A DNA stretch of 60,000 nucleotides from Cristatella mucedo (GCA_009760855.2 WPIO01000020.1:4601501-4661500); one strand, 5' to 3'. Numbered from the stretch's first letter, positions 30,601 through 42,408 are shown. Notes: a model not told the origin generated them from the sequence alone. A program made the numbers and translations.

Positions 30601-32229
30601 ACAGACGAAATACATGAACTGGTGAGTAGGTCGACATATATTCGCTACATTAACCAGGATTGCGGGATTGCAGGCATGCACAATTATATCATCTACCGAG
30701 GGGTTCGAGTACATTGACAAGTTAGATGAATCTAAGAATGGCCAGCAATAGTTGAGTTAACGAAAATAAAAGCTCCACAAGTTATGGAGTGCGGCTTAAG
30801 CAGCTCAAGCCAGAGACTAACTTTGAGAGAAGTTAGAGACCAAGCCTTGGGCAAAGAAAGCCAACTAAGTCTGACTTTGACTTCTCATCTATGCTCCTCG
30901 CCCTACTTTGCCAGCAGCCTGTGCCTTCTGAGGCTGTAGGACTCGGCCTTCAAGTTCAGGACCATCGCTAGCGATTGCAGTCAAGCAGCTGGGCCACTGT
31001 ATCGCAACTCCGGGGTTCTTTTAGTTTCAACGGGTTGGATCGCAATGTTGTGGATGTGGCGATTTCCCCGGCGCATAACTCCTACTAAGCAGCCCATAAT
31101 AAGCTATTGGTTTGGGCAACCAGTTATGGCAGGGAGCAATTTAACCACAGCAGTAGACTAGTAGGGAGAAGAAGGCTTATTCAGCATCAGAGTAGCAGTC
31201 CGAAACCGCAACATTGAAAAGTGTAGTCGCCCTGAAAACTCAGAGCTTGGGACAGGTAGTCCTGCTCATCATCGTGAAGCAGTAACGTGCAAAATATAGC
31301 AGTGCAATTACACTGAACATGGTAAAAACTTTGTTCTTCGTCTGGCATGTAAGAAGGGTTAGCTAAAGAAATCCTCAGTAATGGGCTCACAGTAAGAAAA
31401 AGCAACGTTGCAAGCGTCACAGTAGGAAGCGAGTTGCAACAATCGCAGGCTCCCTAGAAGCTATGAATGGCTGGAAGTGACCACTCCGGACCTCAGATCG
31501 TCAGTATCAGGCACCTGCATGCTATCAGCCATTTCTTTGCTGCCAAGTAAAATCGCAATATATGGTTTCTCAAACCCTATATCGGACTCCCGATTTAGAA
31601 ACACACGTTGCATCAGCTTGGGCCTTCTCTTGCGTTATATTGGTCACCTCTTAGACTTTGACGTCATCTAGTTTAACCTTAGCAAGTTCAAGCCGGCTGC
31701 CTTCATTAGCAGACTCAATTCCCAACGACACACCTCCAGTCTCAGTATTCCCCTTAGCTGACTGGTGTTTAGCCATGGCATTTACATTAGGTATTCCTGA
31801 TTATTCAGTTCGGCCGTCAGTACTTCCTCAGAGTATCCGTGACCCGATAATTTACTTATCATTAGCTTAAGCAGAGAGCGACGTTCTTCGTGCATTTTTA
31901 AACAGTGGTTAAGTATCGCAATAAATATCTCAAAAGTTCAGCTGGGGATTTTTCTGAATCCCGAAGTTAGGCCTCGAAGGCAGATAAAGCCCCATGCGAT
32001 GACTATGTATTACGTTCCGTACGTAGCTCACACACACGCGAATACGCTATCTTTCAAGTTCTACGTTTGCCAAAAAATTCCAAAGCAATGAGACTAGCAT
32101 TAGACGACTGCTAAGTGTCCCCAGCTATGATAAAATACTTCTAAGACTAAATGCCTCAAATTTGGTGTGCATATTCCACGTTCGGACAGCACTTGGTCGC
32201 AAACACAGCGTTCCTAACTGTACTAACTG
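30601..32229. other. Unassigned sequence
   Basis: I see no gene. Around 30,930-31,010 the minus strand has a weak tRNA-like A-box string, not enough to call a SINE. Sequences near 31,150-31,200 vaguely resemble LINE-B 3' UTR. The 5' LTR of the following Gypsy relic should lie in this stretch but I could not define it. Confidence 0.35.
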
Positions 32230-32259
32230 ACATGCTGACGCATATTCTCGTCGAGAAGG

Positions 32260-32529
32260 CTCGCGTCACAGTGAAGGCGATCGGCACTCGCTGAGTGCAG
32301 CAGATAGTCGCTTTGCGACCGGCGCTCGTCCGGAACGACCTGCCCAGGCGAAGGCTTACCGGAATGTTGTGTGTTTCCCGTGCAAGGCCGTCGGGCACAT
32401 GAGTCGTGACTGTCCTTCCTAAGCCGAGCGCAGCAGCCTTGTGAAACACTGCTACGTCTGTGGAAGCACTCAACATCTCGCTGCTAACTGCTCGGATCGG
32501 GCCGTCGTACCAAACTGGCCAAAAAACTA
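32260..32529 (+). pseudogene. Gag C-terminus with two CCHC zinc knuckles
   Basis: In one plus frame the sequence reads a Ser/Arg-rich linker, then CFPCKAVGHMSRDC (C-X2-C-X4-H-X4-C), a stop, then in the same frame CYVCGSTQHLAANC, a second canonical knuckle, ending NWPKN and stop at about 32,529. Zinc knuckles bind the element RNA. The stop between the knuckles shows decay. Confidence 0.8.
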
Positions 32530-32713
32530 GTAGGGGACAGCATGCATTACTGCGCCGGTGCTTTTCCCTCCTTTTTGGCGCGTTTTCCCTCGGTACGCGT
32601 CGTCACAAAAAATCCGAGACGTTTGCGCTAGTGGCTGCGAGATGCTTGAGGTCCACCATTTTGACGGCGCTTGCAGACTTTTCGATGGTGAGGCGAGCGT
32701 GCGAGCCGGTTGA

Positions 32714-33754
32714 ATGGAATTGATGAATGGAGCCACTGCTGTTAGCAAATCCATGTTCGTCGCGACAGTAGCCCCCTGCGGACGAACGATAGTGAGGGAT
32801 TGCCTTGTGTCAGATGTCGTTCCTGAATTCAGGCTGCTGATCGGTAAGGACGCCATTGAACTGCTGGGCGGCGTATTTATTGGTGCAGCTGCTGGCCAAG
32901 TTCATAGGAAATAGAGAAGTTCGAAAGCCAGTGCATGCCAATGCAACAGTGGTGGCATCTGCTTGTGCACACCAGACTGTAGCACTGTTGACGCCCGATG
33001 CGCCGATTGAAGATAGGGACTTTAAGGTAGTGTTGCATCAGGGATGCTGGTCAGTCAAATGGGAGTGGAAGAATTGGGCTGTCGCTCCCGAATTGACAAA
33101 TCATGTCGCTTCATACTATTTGGCAGAGGACATTCATGCCGATTACGAAAAGGAAGTTGACGAGTGGATCAAGGAAGGCTGGTTGAAACCATTCACAGGT
33201 TATTATGGTGGCCTGATCCCTCTGATGAACGTCGTACAGGCAAGTAAGGGCAAGTTGAGGCCCGTAATGGACTACAGAGAAATAAATCAGTTCATCTTGA
33301 TTCACGCGGCCGGCGGTGATGTGTGAAGCACTAAGCTCAGAGCGTGGAGACGGCTGGCGAGAGCGTGAGCATAATTGACCTGCGAAAAGCATACCTGCAG
33401 GTGCATGGTAACCCAGCTCTCTGGCAATATCAGGTTGTGGAGAACAAGGGTCGTCGGTATTGCTTAACACGACTGATATTTGGACCTAATGTCGCCCCGA
33501 AAATAATGACCTCGATCCTGACAAAGGTTATGTCCATGAACGAGCGAGTTCATGCTGGCGCTGATTCGTTTGTTGACGATAATATTGTCAACAACAGCGT
33601 CGTCTCAAATGCTGAGGTCACCGACTTGCTGCGAACATTCGGTTTGGAGGCGGAGCCACCGGAAAGCCTCGTCGACGGACAGGTTCTTGGACTTCCGCGT
33701 ATTCAGGCCCGAAGGAAGGTGAAGAGCTCCGTTGGCGCCGTGCTATCGTGGTGA
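32714..33754 (+). pseudogene. Protease remnant and reverse transcriptase of the second Gypsy relic
   Basis: The protease-like block ELMNGATAVSKSMF through PEFRLLIGKDAIELLGGVFI (32,714-32,900) has Asn where the catalytic Asp of a DGAT-type site would be. A frameshift leads to RT fingers: YEKEVDEWIKEGWLKPF, GLIPLMNVVQASKGKLRPVM and DYREINQF (32,985-33,310). A second frameshift leads to the palm (33,344-33,720): SIIDLRKAYLQVHG, GRRYCLTRLIFGPNVAPKIM and the catalytic SFVDDNIVNNS with both Asp retained. Confidence 0.85.
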
Positions 33755-34917
33755 GCTGGTGAGCGCATTGCCTGATGAATTATCACGAGGGCAGCTATTT
33801 TCGTGGTGTGGTCAGTTTATCGGGCATTTTCCAGTGGCAGGCTGGCTTTGCTCTGCCTGCAGTTACTTAAAGAGCCGCTGGCGACGTCGGCTGAGATTCA
33901 GCCGTTGGTTCAAATGTCATGGCCACGGCGAGTGAATTACTGCAGCTGCTGCATGCCAAAGATTTAGTTTCAGGTAGTTAAAAAGTACCGAATCCGGATA
34001 TCGGTATCGTCTGGTGCGACGCCAGCAGCCTTACGATCGGCACGTGCCTAGATGTAGGAGGAAGAATAGTAGAGCATACCACCTGGCTGCAGAAAGCTGA
34101 CGACGTAGCCAACATCAACCTTGTTGAGCTGGAGGCCATCATCAATGGTCTCAATCTGGCAAATGCTTGGTCCATGCAGCTGTGAGAGATTCGACAGATT
34201 CAGCATAGCTACAATCGCCACTGATTGGGGATATGCCTATACGAAACCACGGCATGGGGGAGACGCCCACCAGACGCAGGTTAGCCTTAATCGCCGACAC
34301 GGTGTCCGAGTGCTGACCGCAGGCTTCTGTGGTTCGGTTGCAATCATCTGACCATAAAGCCGACGGGCTGACCCCGAACAGAAGTGGGTGTAAGCTGTAT
34401 CGCTCTCCTAGAGTAGGCGTCTTTGTCGGTGGTTAACGCCGATTTAAAAGAGTTTCCACAGCTTACACCACTTAAGTGAAGACAGAACACTTTATTTTTC
34501 TAGAATTTGCTACCCGGAAGTAGTTATCCGGCGAAAGGACATCAAAGCCGTCGTGAAGGCTTGCCCTCGTTGCAAGTCGATCGATCCTGCACCAGTCGCA
34601 TTCAGTCCAAGCGTGCTGGATGTAAGCAAGAATTGGCAGCACCTGACCTGTGACGTAATACATTTCAAGGGCAAAAACATCTGACCGTAATAGGTTGTGG
34701 GCACCGCCGGTTCGCTATTGGAGATAAATATGTGACGAGGGAGAAAACTCAGTCATGCGCAATCTTGATGAAATGGTTAGGGAGCGAGGCCCTTCGCATG
34801 CAAATGTGCATGGATAACGTTGCAAGTTTTTTCCAGACTTGGTCACAGTCTGCATTCCTTGCTTCCACCTCAACATCATGGCTTTACCATTTGTTGCATG
34901 TCCTCAGTGAGAGATAA
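33755..34917 (+). pseudogene. Connection, RNase H and integrase remnants of the second Gypsy relic
   Basis: Blocks in order: SRGQLFSWCGQFIGHFPVAG (connection, 33,790-33,850); IGIVWCDASSLTIGTCLD and NINLVELEAIINGLNLANAW (RNase H, 34,000-34,165, with the first Asp and Glu visible); then RKDIKAVVKACPRCKSIDP and WQHLTCDVIHFKGKN (integrase zinc finger end and first catalytic Asp, 34,535-34,680); then MCMDNVASFFQTW (DN-x-x-S-F catalytic loop, 34,800-34,850). Frame changes separate the blocks, and the C-terminus is not found. Confidence 0.75.
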
Positions 34918-35224
34918 CAGTCCACTAAGGGTTCTACGGATAGCAGCTATATTCCAGGACTAAATGCAACACTTTTCAAAATAGCTACCATTTCCAGAGT
35001 AAGCGTTGGCAGTTAGGGGCTTTGAATCTACCGTTGAGAAAATAGTGTCCCGGCTTTACCCGCCGAATTTCAAGTAGTTTATCCTGCACGTTCTCAGTCT
35101 GGAACTTACTATCGATGTATGTCACAACTACCTAAGACGTGAAGGTATTTAAAAAGAAGCTTAACACCTTAAATCACCTTTTTATTAATGCATCTGCATC
35201 TCAGTCTCTAACTCCACAATGCCA
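34918..35224. other. Unassigned, possible LINE trace
   Basis: Near 35,140-35,190 the plus frame reads VFKKKLNTLNHLFI, which resembles the FKKKLKTHLF end of LINE RT proteins, but nothing around it confirms a copy. Confidence 0.3.
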
Positions 35225-36235
35225 CAAGGACTAAGTGGGTGCTACTCAGGAGAGTTTTGTATGGCCCACCCACAGCCTAAGCGGCTTTCGTTGCGAAGTC
35301 GGTGGCCAACAGACTTCACCTCACGAAACAAAGAGAAAGCGGGAAGCATAGCAGAGTCAGGAGAGCAGACGAGGCAGTGTATAGCATGGGAGTAGCAGCT
35401 CAGAACCGCTGGAAAGGATGTGCCATAGTCAGCAGCAGAGCAGTAGTTGGTACGAAAGAATAAATATATAAATATAATAATTAATTTGTATAGCGCCCCA
35501 AGATAAATTAATCTCTACTCAGGTGCTTCACATATGACTCAGGGATCGAGCTCACAAGCTCAGCCAGACCATGGTCGGAGCGAGCACCTTAACCGCTGGA
35601 CTAACCCAGAATCGTGGAAGCGAGTTCCACAGTCTAGGACCTGCAGAGCTAAAGCTTCTGTCTCCAACGGTCTTTAAGCTGAGGAATGGAACAGCCAATT
35701 TATTGTCCACACAGGACCTGAGGGCGAACAGGTTGAAACTGATGCAGCAGTTCAGCTAGGTACGGAGGAGCCAAGCCGTGGCGGGCCTTGTGGGTCAGGG
35801 TAAAAATTTTGCTCTATATCCGTTGATCGACCGGCATCCATCCTAGTTCTTTTAGCAAAGGAGAAACGTGGTCAAACCTCCGAGAATTGCATAATAGCCT
35901 TGCCTTCATATCCACAGCCCTTTGCAGTGGCCAAAATGCCTTTTTTGGTCGACCCAGACGAAAGGAAATTACAATAATCTAGCCGAGACGGAACTAAGGA
36001 GCTAATTAAATATTTTGTAAGCCGACGTGATAGACATCTTCTAATCTTAGATGAAAATCGGACGTAATGGCTAGCTGTGGAAAAAGTCTTCTGAAGAAAG
36101 CTTTTAACATTTAGGCAGTTGTCAAAGACGGCATCTAAATTCTGAGCACGTGGTGACCGTCGCACAACAGCAGCGCCTATTAGATGAGCAAAGCCTTCTA
36201 ATTCAGCCACCCGCTTGGGAGAGGGTGTCCTATGA
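35225..36235 (-). mobile_element. LINE-B copy, RT C-terminus and 3' UTR
   Basis: The minus-strand frame at 35,872-36,210 has FSSKIRRCLSRRLTKYLISS and LVPSRLDYCNFLSSGSTKKG, the conserved C-terminal RT region (SRLDYCNSLL in L2-like elements). Downstream come an eroded final domain and 3' UTR (GCCTAAGCGGCTTTCGTTGC and GTCGGTGGCCAACAGACTTC at 35,275-35,330 on plus) shared with the 17.9, 42.1 and 46.7 kb copies. A SINE-1 interrupts it at 35,482-35,611. Confidence 0.8.
35482..35611 (-). mobile_element. SINE-1 nested in LINE-B
   Basis: The reverse complement gives head TTAGTCCAGCGGTTAAGGTG, CTCGCTCCGACCATGGTCTG, GAGTCATATGTGAAGCACCT and tail GAGATTAATTTATCTTGGGG then CGCTATACAAATTAA. LINE-B sequence continues on both sides. 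Confidence 0.8.
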
Positions 36236-37000
36236 GCAGAAGTACCTTCAGAAATTTCCTTGGCAATAAAGCAAAATTGCTAGTCATAGGATATCCGAAG
36301 CATGCTGCAGAAATAAAACACTTTTCTCTTCCAACAGGTAGGTGCTCTTGTGCACCCACCTCGATGCACTCAGAATGGAGGATTACAAATTCGTTTTTAA
36401 CATCTGCTTACATTTGAAGAGTTTCGTTGTGAAGATGGTCTCCATAGCTAGCAATCACGTTCAATCGCTATCCAAGACAGGGACTGTCCACAACGGTAGC
36501 TAGCAAATGTATAAATTACTTACTGGCCAGTCTGAGAGTGATAATTACAAAGTTATTTTGGATGGGCAATCAAAAGATTCATTATACCGCTCCAGCTGTT
36601 CATGAATGCGGTTACAAGGCTAATTAGTGAATCTCAGAGGTTCAGTCATTTGTCTCCTTCTTTGAAGATCCGTTCTCTGTTAAACAAGGATTCTCATTAA
36701 AGTTACGGCGCCGACCCATAAAGTCTGAATGGCTATGCTCCGTCATATCTAGCTAAACTGCAGCAACAGGTTCAGCCTCATTGCGCCCTCGGATCATGTA
36801 AGAACAATAAATTAAGCTCCTTAAATCCTACTCTTAAAGGCCACAGGCGACTGAAAACTTTGCGGTGCAGTTCCTAAATTGTGGAACTCACCTCCCTACC
36901 TCTCAAGACATCTACTCAACTGCCTCCGGCTGTTACATATATTTTCCGGATTCCGGAGCTGCTACTTCAACGTTAACATCGCTACCTAGTACTCAAGAGT
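36232..37000 (+). mobile_element. L2-like LINE fragment in opposite orientation
   Basis: Plus-strand frames contain RNFLGNKAKLLVIGYPKHAA (the FLKLNDDKTxLLVIG block), then at 36,720-36,900 LNGYAPSYLAKLQQQVQP and a WNS-like C-terminal block (ATTGTGGAACTCACCTCCCT). It abuts the minus-strand LINE-B at about 36,235, giving a tail-to-tail LINE pair. The subfamily is uncertain: it differs from LINE-A. Confidence 0.55.
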
Positions 37001-37224
37001 TCCTAGTACATAGCGGTGAAGAATGCATGAAGCTTGAGATGATCAGAGAAATAGCAAGAGGGGTCGGGGCGGGGAAGATGTCCCCGGGCGTCAAGGCCGC
37101 GGGACACCAAAAGAAAAAGGTATTGAGCATATTTTACAAAAACTGTTATCTGTGTGATTACCAATCTTGATTTGAAGCAAGTCCTCATTTCTACGGACTT
37201 AACGCTCACTGGATAAGCTAGTTA

Positions 37225-37580
37225 AGTTGTTTGTATGCTCCCAAAGCCTGGAAATCACGCCTGACTTGTGTGGCGTCGCAACATCTCGTGACTTGACCAC
37301 ATTTAAAAAGAAAATAAATACGCATCTATGTATCACAACATTTAGTGGGTCCCTCTGATTCGTTCTTTATGTGCTTATGCGTGCTGAAACTGTGCCCGGT
37401 ACCACAAAACATATTTGCAAACTGACCTTGTGCATGTCATCCATAATCGTGTTATTCTTGTTGTTCATTGAGAATACTACCAATGAACGTTCGATCGTGC
37501 TTCCTTTGCAGCAAATTTAAAGCACATAGAAAGAGATTGACTTCCCTATGAAGACGTTTTATCAAATGTATTATTATTGT
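37225..37580 (+). mobile_element. LINE-A 3' end
   Basis: GTATGCTCCCAAAGCCTGGA, GACTTGACCACATTTAAAAA, GTGCTTATGCGTGCTGA, CTTTGCAGCAAATTTAAAGC and GAAAGAGATTGACTTCCC end in (ATT)n. The copy is 5'-truncated inside the RT C-terminus. Confidence 0.85.
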
Positions 37581-37914
37581 TATTAAGTTTAATGTTCTAA
37601 GATCCAAGCTGTAGCCTGAAGTTCTGGTGGCACACAAACGCGATGACATGGAAACACAGAGAAGGCTTCAACCAACATGTATTCGGTTGACTCTCACTGA
37701 GTAATAAGCACAATAAGTAATAAGCGCACGATAGTTCAACAGTCTACCGTATGCGTTCTAGCTGCCTTTTCCGTCTGCTCGCCCCATCCTGCCTGCCAAA
37801 GGCGGTCGCGTCTAGGGCGAGCTCGGCTTGCTTCGCCACGTCAAGGGCGAGCCAATGTGCCGCGTTGAAGCACCGACATAAGCAGCATTTGCAAAGTTGT
37901 GCGTGCGATAGTGA

Positions 37915-38003
37915 CTAGTGTGTGACTTTGGACCTGGCTACTATATAAGGCTTGTGCCTGACTGCAGTCGCTCTCCGGAACCAGTTGTCTGCCGGTAGGT
38001 GAG
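37915..38003 (+). promoter_or_regulatory. TATA box followed by initiator-like site and splice donor
   Basis: CTACTATATAAGGCTTG places a TATA box at about 37,941. About 30 bases on lies GCCTGACTGCAGTCGC, a plausible start region, and then GCCGGTAGGTGAGTTTCG provides a consensus splice donor near 37,998. Upstream sequence (37,780-37,910) is GC- and CpG-rich. The spacing fits a core promoter with a short non-coding first exon; an LTR promoter is the alternative. No downstream coding exon was recognised. Confidence 0.35.
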
Positions 38004-38079
38004 TTTCGTTGTCGTATTGCTTGCTTTGGGTTTTTGCACATTGCACGCTCTGTGCTGCTACCCCAGTAAATGAGGGTCT

Positions 38080-38575
38080 CGAGATTGAGGGAGCAGAACC
38101 AGCCAACCTATCAGACCTGCACCCCAAGAGGCTATGCATCATACCACCGACTTTTCGAAATGTAATCGTTTACTTTGCTTGTACCTCGTACGAATCTACA
38201 ATCATGTTGAGACCGTACTTTTAGTTCGTAAGCTTCCAGCCTGGAACTCGCTTCCGACTGGCGTCACGACATCCTTTGACGTAACGACGTTTGAAAACAG
38301 GCTAAAAAGCAGCTATTTGTCGCAGGTCTTAATTTGTCCATGTGATCGTCCTTTAAGTGCTTATGAGTGCTAACACTGTGCATGCTGCCACTAACCATAT
38401 TTGCTTGCTGACCATGTGCGTGTCCCTTCTTTCACGTTATGCTTGTTGTCGTTAAACATGTTACAATTAGCCATTCAATCGTGCTACCTTTGCAGCAAAT
38501 GCAAAGTGGCTAGAAGATTGAGTTCTCTGAGGTTGCTTTATTAAATGCATTTTTATCATTATTACTATTTTTAAG
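38080..38575 (+). mobile_element. LINE-A 3' end
   Basis: It begins in an eroded RT C-terminus (CCAGCCTGGAACTCGCTTCC) and runs through the 3' UTR (GTGCTAACACTGTGCATGCT, CCTTTGCAGCAAATGCAAAG, AGATTGAGTTCTCTGAGGTT) to an (ATT)n-like end. Confidence 0.8.
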
Positions 38576-39189
38576 GCTGCTGTATGCTTCGTGCATTTTT
38601 GGTCACCCAAATCAATTTTTAAAAGACATTAGAAGGAATAAATGCAAGTGGCGCCCGCACAGAAAAGGAAAACTAGAGGAGGAGAAAGAAGCAAGAAAAC
38701 GCAGATAAAAATAGGAAAATGTAGGAAATCACAGAGGAAATAAGGAAGAACAGTTTGAGGATGCCGAAAGCAAGTAGGAAACAGTTTGAGGAGAACGAAG
38801 GCCAAAAGAGACGGAGGCAGTGGCAAGAACACGGAAGAGGAGTAAAAGAGTGAAGGCAGAAAGCATGACAACATTTGATAAGCAAACACTCTGCTTTTAG
38901 AAAGCTTCATGAAAAAACGACTTCGCTCTATAAAGACGAAGTCAATCATCATCTGGACCATCAGGATGAAACAAATACCACAAGAGAAGAAGCTATAGAA
39001 TCTACTGCCAACACTCTCCTTTTAGAAAGCTTCATGAAAAAGCTTTGCTCTATGAAGACAGAGTAAGTCAACGTCCTGATGAAAAAATTATTCCAGCAGA
39101 AGAAGATACAGAATCTACTGCAGCATTTAATTTGTCGTGCTTATCCTGGTTGATATCGGCTGAAGTTTGACCAAACCTCAGTTTTGCGC
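38576..39189. other. Purine-rich unassigned sequence, possible hAT flank
   Basis: The plus strand is AG-rich at 38,640-38,870. AGAAAGCTTCATGAAAAA occurs twice (near 38,898 and 39,024), flanking a duplicated about 125-base unit. It may be the 5' part of the hAT relic that follows. Confidence 0.4.
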
Positions 39190-41150
39190 GTCATTCCGCT
39201 GCCGCTTTGAACGGAAATAGTGCTACGAGGATCAAGCCTGTTTGAGAAAAAAGAATTCACTGCAAAATGTGGTCAAGCCACGAGCACTACCTGGTTCAGG
39301 AGGCAACTTGCTAATGGGCACCCAGCTATTAGGACCTGGCCGGCCTCATCTTCCATAATACAGTCGGCGTATTGTTCACTTTATTCGCACTTTCCTATGT
39401 CTAGCCAAAATTCTCGATCGTCACTTGATTTGGCGAAAGGGTTCAGCCAGTGGATGAAACCTGAAATAATAATTGCCCATGGAAGCTGCCCTTCTCACCG
39501 TCAGGCTTTCAGCCCACGAAAAGAAATACGCAGGGGAATTTTCTTTTAAGACAGTTTTCAAAGGAACTGAAATGAAAAATGCTGTTGAGATCCAAATCTT
39601 ATGGAAAAAAGCGATAACAAGAAGTCCTAAAAAAAAGATTTCAGCTGCACCAAATTCTTAGTTCCTAGAAACCTATCATTTCGTGGTCACCAAAAGAGCG
39701 CTCCCAGGCTGATGAGAAAAACATTGAAAACTTCTCCGGATTCCTTCATCTGTTAGCTCAGTTCAATTCTCTTCTGCAAATACAACTGTGCCACACCAGA
39801 ACAGATTCAAAGTCAGTCTTTTATCTGCCTCTTCAAATCCTAAATGATTTCCTTACTATACCAACATCAACAGTCAGAGAAAGCTACTCGGCAACATACC
39901 GCGAAACAAGTACTATGGAATTCAGTTTGACTTAATTCCTGATCTGACACACCAGAAGCAAATGTCCGAGGTAAAAAATATGTCAAAGTTGATGTTGCCA
40001 ACAAGACAGTCATAATCAAAAAGTATTTCCCGAACTTTCATCAAGTCTACGCCAAAGATGCTGCAGAAATTGAGGGTCTCATTTTGGATAAACTCGAATC
40101 TAACACAGTGTCGTTGAAAGATTGCAGGTCACAGTGCTACAATAATGCAACAGTTTTGTCTGGCCACTTTTTAGGTGACTAAAGGAAGAAACTTTGCAGA
40201 AATGAGAAGGCAATTTTTGTAAACTGTGACAATCACAGCTTGGATGTGGTTGGAGTTGCTGAAAGCAAAGATTCCGTTGTCATTACCTTTCCTTGAAACA
40301 GTAGAGAGAACCTACTTATTATTTCTTAAATATTATTATAAATTCTTATTATAAATTTTGATGAGGAAAGAACGGAAGAAAGTCTTAGCCATCACTGTCA
40401 AACATGACTACAACGTGGAGTTCAAGAGTGGAGGCCGTGAAAGCTATCAATAAAGGACTCAACGACATTGTCGGTCTTTTGGAGCGACTTTCTGAGGACA
40501 AAAGTGAAACGCTTGGAACGAGAAGGGAAGCTGTCAGTCTCCTAAATTGTATTTTGGACTTTGAATTGTTGGCTCTGCTGAAACTTTGGTACAGCATCTT
40601 AAGGAAAATTGACTGCGCTCATAACAGACTTCAGGATCCAAAGATGAAATTCAAATACACCTCTTTTGACCTATGCTCTGTTGAGATTTAGTTGTCAAGA
40701 ATTCGAGAAGATATGTGCTAATAATCACTGCTAATGCCAAAGTAGATGTTAATTGTCGGGAGTTGCAGTGGAAAAAAGAATCTAACGTAGATCACAGATG
40801 CCCGGAGAACTCTCTGAGGACCCTGTTCTCATGGCAAGGGGGGATATTTCAAGAATAATGAAAAACAGCACAGTCTATCTCAGATAGGAAATTACAGCAA
40901 GGTTTTCCATGTGCACAAAACTCGATGTTAAATTAAGTTTTTTGACGTAAGTTAAGCAGCTTTTGAAGACACTTGATCCGACCAAACTCCTCTAGAAATG
41001 TCTAGATCTTGGAGGGTTCTGTCGTTAAGACGTTGATGGAACAAATCTGCACGGCGAAATATGTGACTTCAAAATGTTTCGCGCAACACGACACGACTCG
41101 GAACAAAAGACCCCACTGGAAATAATGTGTTTCACAGTCAGTCACAGAAA
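39190..41150 (+). pseudogene. hAT-type transposase relic (TTF zinc finger / DUF4371 kind)
   Basis: Plus-strand blocks, separated by stops and frameshifts, follow the layout of ZMYM1/ZNF862-like hAT proteins. GFSQWMKPEI and CPSHRQAF (39,430-39,500) resemble the TTF zinc-finger region. LLGNIPRNKYYGIQFDLIPD and THQKQMSEV (39,870-39,980) follow, then YVKVDVANKTVIIKKYFPNF, LILDKLESNTVSLKDCRSQC and YNNATVLSGHFLG (39,980-40,180), the DUF4371 core. Next come FVNCDNHSLDVVGVAESK (40,215-40,275) and WSSRVEAVKAINKGLNDIVG (40,404-40,691), the conserved W-S-x-R block. A weak C-terminal dimerisation trace reaches about 41,150. Terminal inverted repeats and the 8-bp target duplication expected of hAT were not located. 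Confidence 0.8.
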
Positions 41151-41426
41151 AGCTGTTTTCTAATTTATGAATTGCTTTTGCAACTTATCGTCTCTGCATT
41201 AGTTGCCAGTTCTGACAGTTCGTTTAGGAAGCCGATGACAATCATGTCTTATCGAAGCACTCCAATGGAATAAGATCGGCTCCTTGATTTGGCCTTGCTT
41301 TACATAGAGAAAAAATACTGGAAAATATCGACTTACAAACTGTAATTGACAAAGGGACAGAGAGCCACTTGTAGCTCGGTCTCCGGGTGCCGAAAGGTCT
41401 TATTACCCTGTGGAGATGATACCAAT

Positions 41427-41765
<339 letters not shown>

Positions 41766-42010
41766 GCTCCATTTCCGTTGCGTGCCATCTGCGAACTACT
41801 GATGGTTTTCGTGACTGCTACTGCAGGAACTGCTGCTTATATGCGCAAGCTTGGAGAATGTACGTACCACGCAGCTCTGCAATTCCGACTTGTCTCAAAC
41901 AGCGAATGCTTTCCGACTAGGTTACGGCTCCTAACCACCGCTGTCTCTTGCAGCCCTCGGAAATTAGTGTAGTGAAGGCAAATTCGTACGAGGTGAAGGT
42001 TGCCTAAGTC

Positions 42011-42408
42011 GTGCGAGGTTTGGTGATTGGCGTGGACAATAAGTTAGCAGTTCCATTTCTCCGCTTAAAGACCGTTTGCAACAGAAGCTTTAGCTCTGCA
42101 GGTCCTAGACTGTGGAACTTGCTTCCACAATTCTTACTCAACGACAACTACTCTCCTACTACCGACTATGGCTCATCCTTTCAGCGGTCCTGAGCTGCTA
42201 CCTCCATGCTACTACCTCAACTGCTCTCCTGACTCTGCTATGCTTCCCACTTTCTCTTTGTTGCGTGAGACGAAGTCTGTTGGCTACCGAATGCGTACCG
42301 AAAGCCGCTTAGGCTGCGAGTGTGCTGTACAAAACTCTCCTGCGTAACACCCACATGGTCTCAATGACTTTGTGGAGTTACAGAAGGAGATACATTACAT
42401 TACATTCG
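42011..42408 (+). mobile_element. LINE-B 3' end with RT C-terminus
   Basis: The frame from 42,011 reads SFSSAGPRLWNLLPQFLLND, the typical end of an L2/CR1-type RT protein. It is followed by the LINE-B 3' UTR (CAGCGGTCCTGAGCTGCTAC, GTTGGCTACCGAATGCGTAC, AAGCCGCTTAGGCTGCGAGT) and a terminal ACATTACATTACATTCG. This copy defines the LINE-B 3' end. Confidence 0.8.

Larger units (their letters stand above)
32230..34917 (+). mobile_element. Second Gypsy-like LTR retrotransposon, heavily degraded
   Basis: Plus-strand domains occur in canonical Ty3/Gypsy order: gag zinc knuckles (32,350-32,505), protease (32,714-32,900), RT (32,960-33,720), connection (33,732-33,900), RNase H (33,995-34,180) and integrase (34,470-34,917). 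Many stops and frameshifts break it. Its RT motifs (MDYREINQF, SFVDDNIVN, GWCGQFIGHFPVAGWL-like connection) differ strongly from the element at 25-29 kb, so it is a separate lineage. No LTR pair was found. Confidence 0.85.

Noticed and set aside
30930-31010. Possible third SINE family on the minus strand
   Set aside because: Only a weak A-box-like string, no B box and no other copy in the window.
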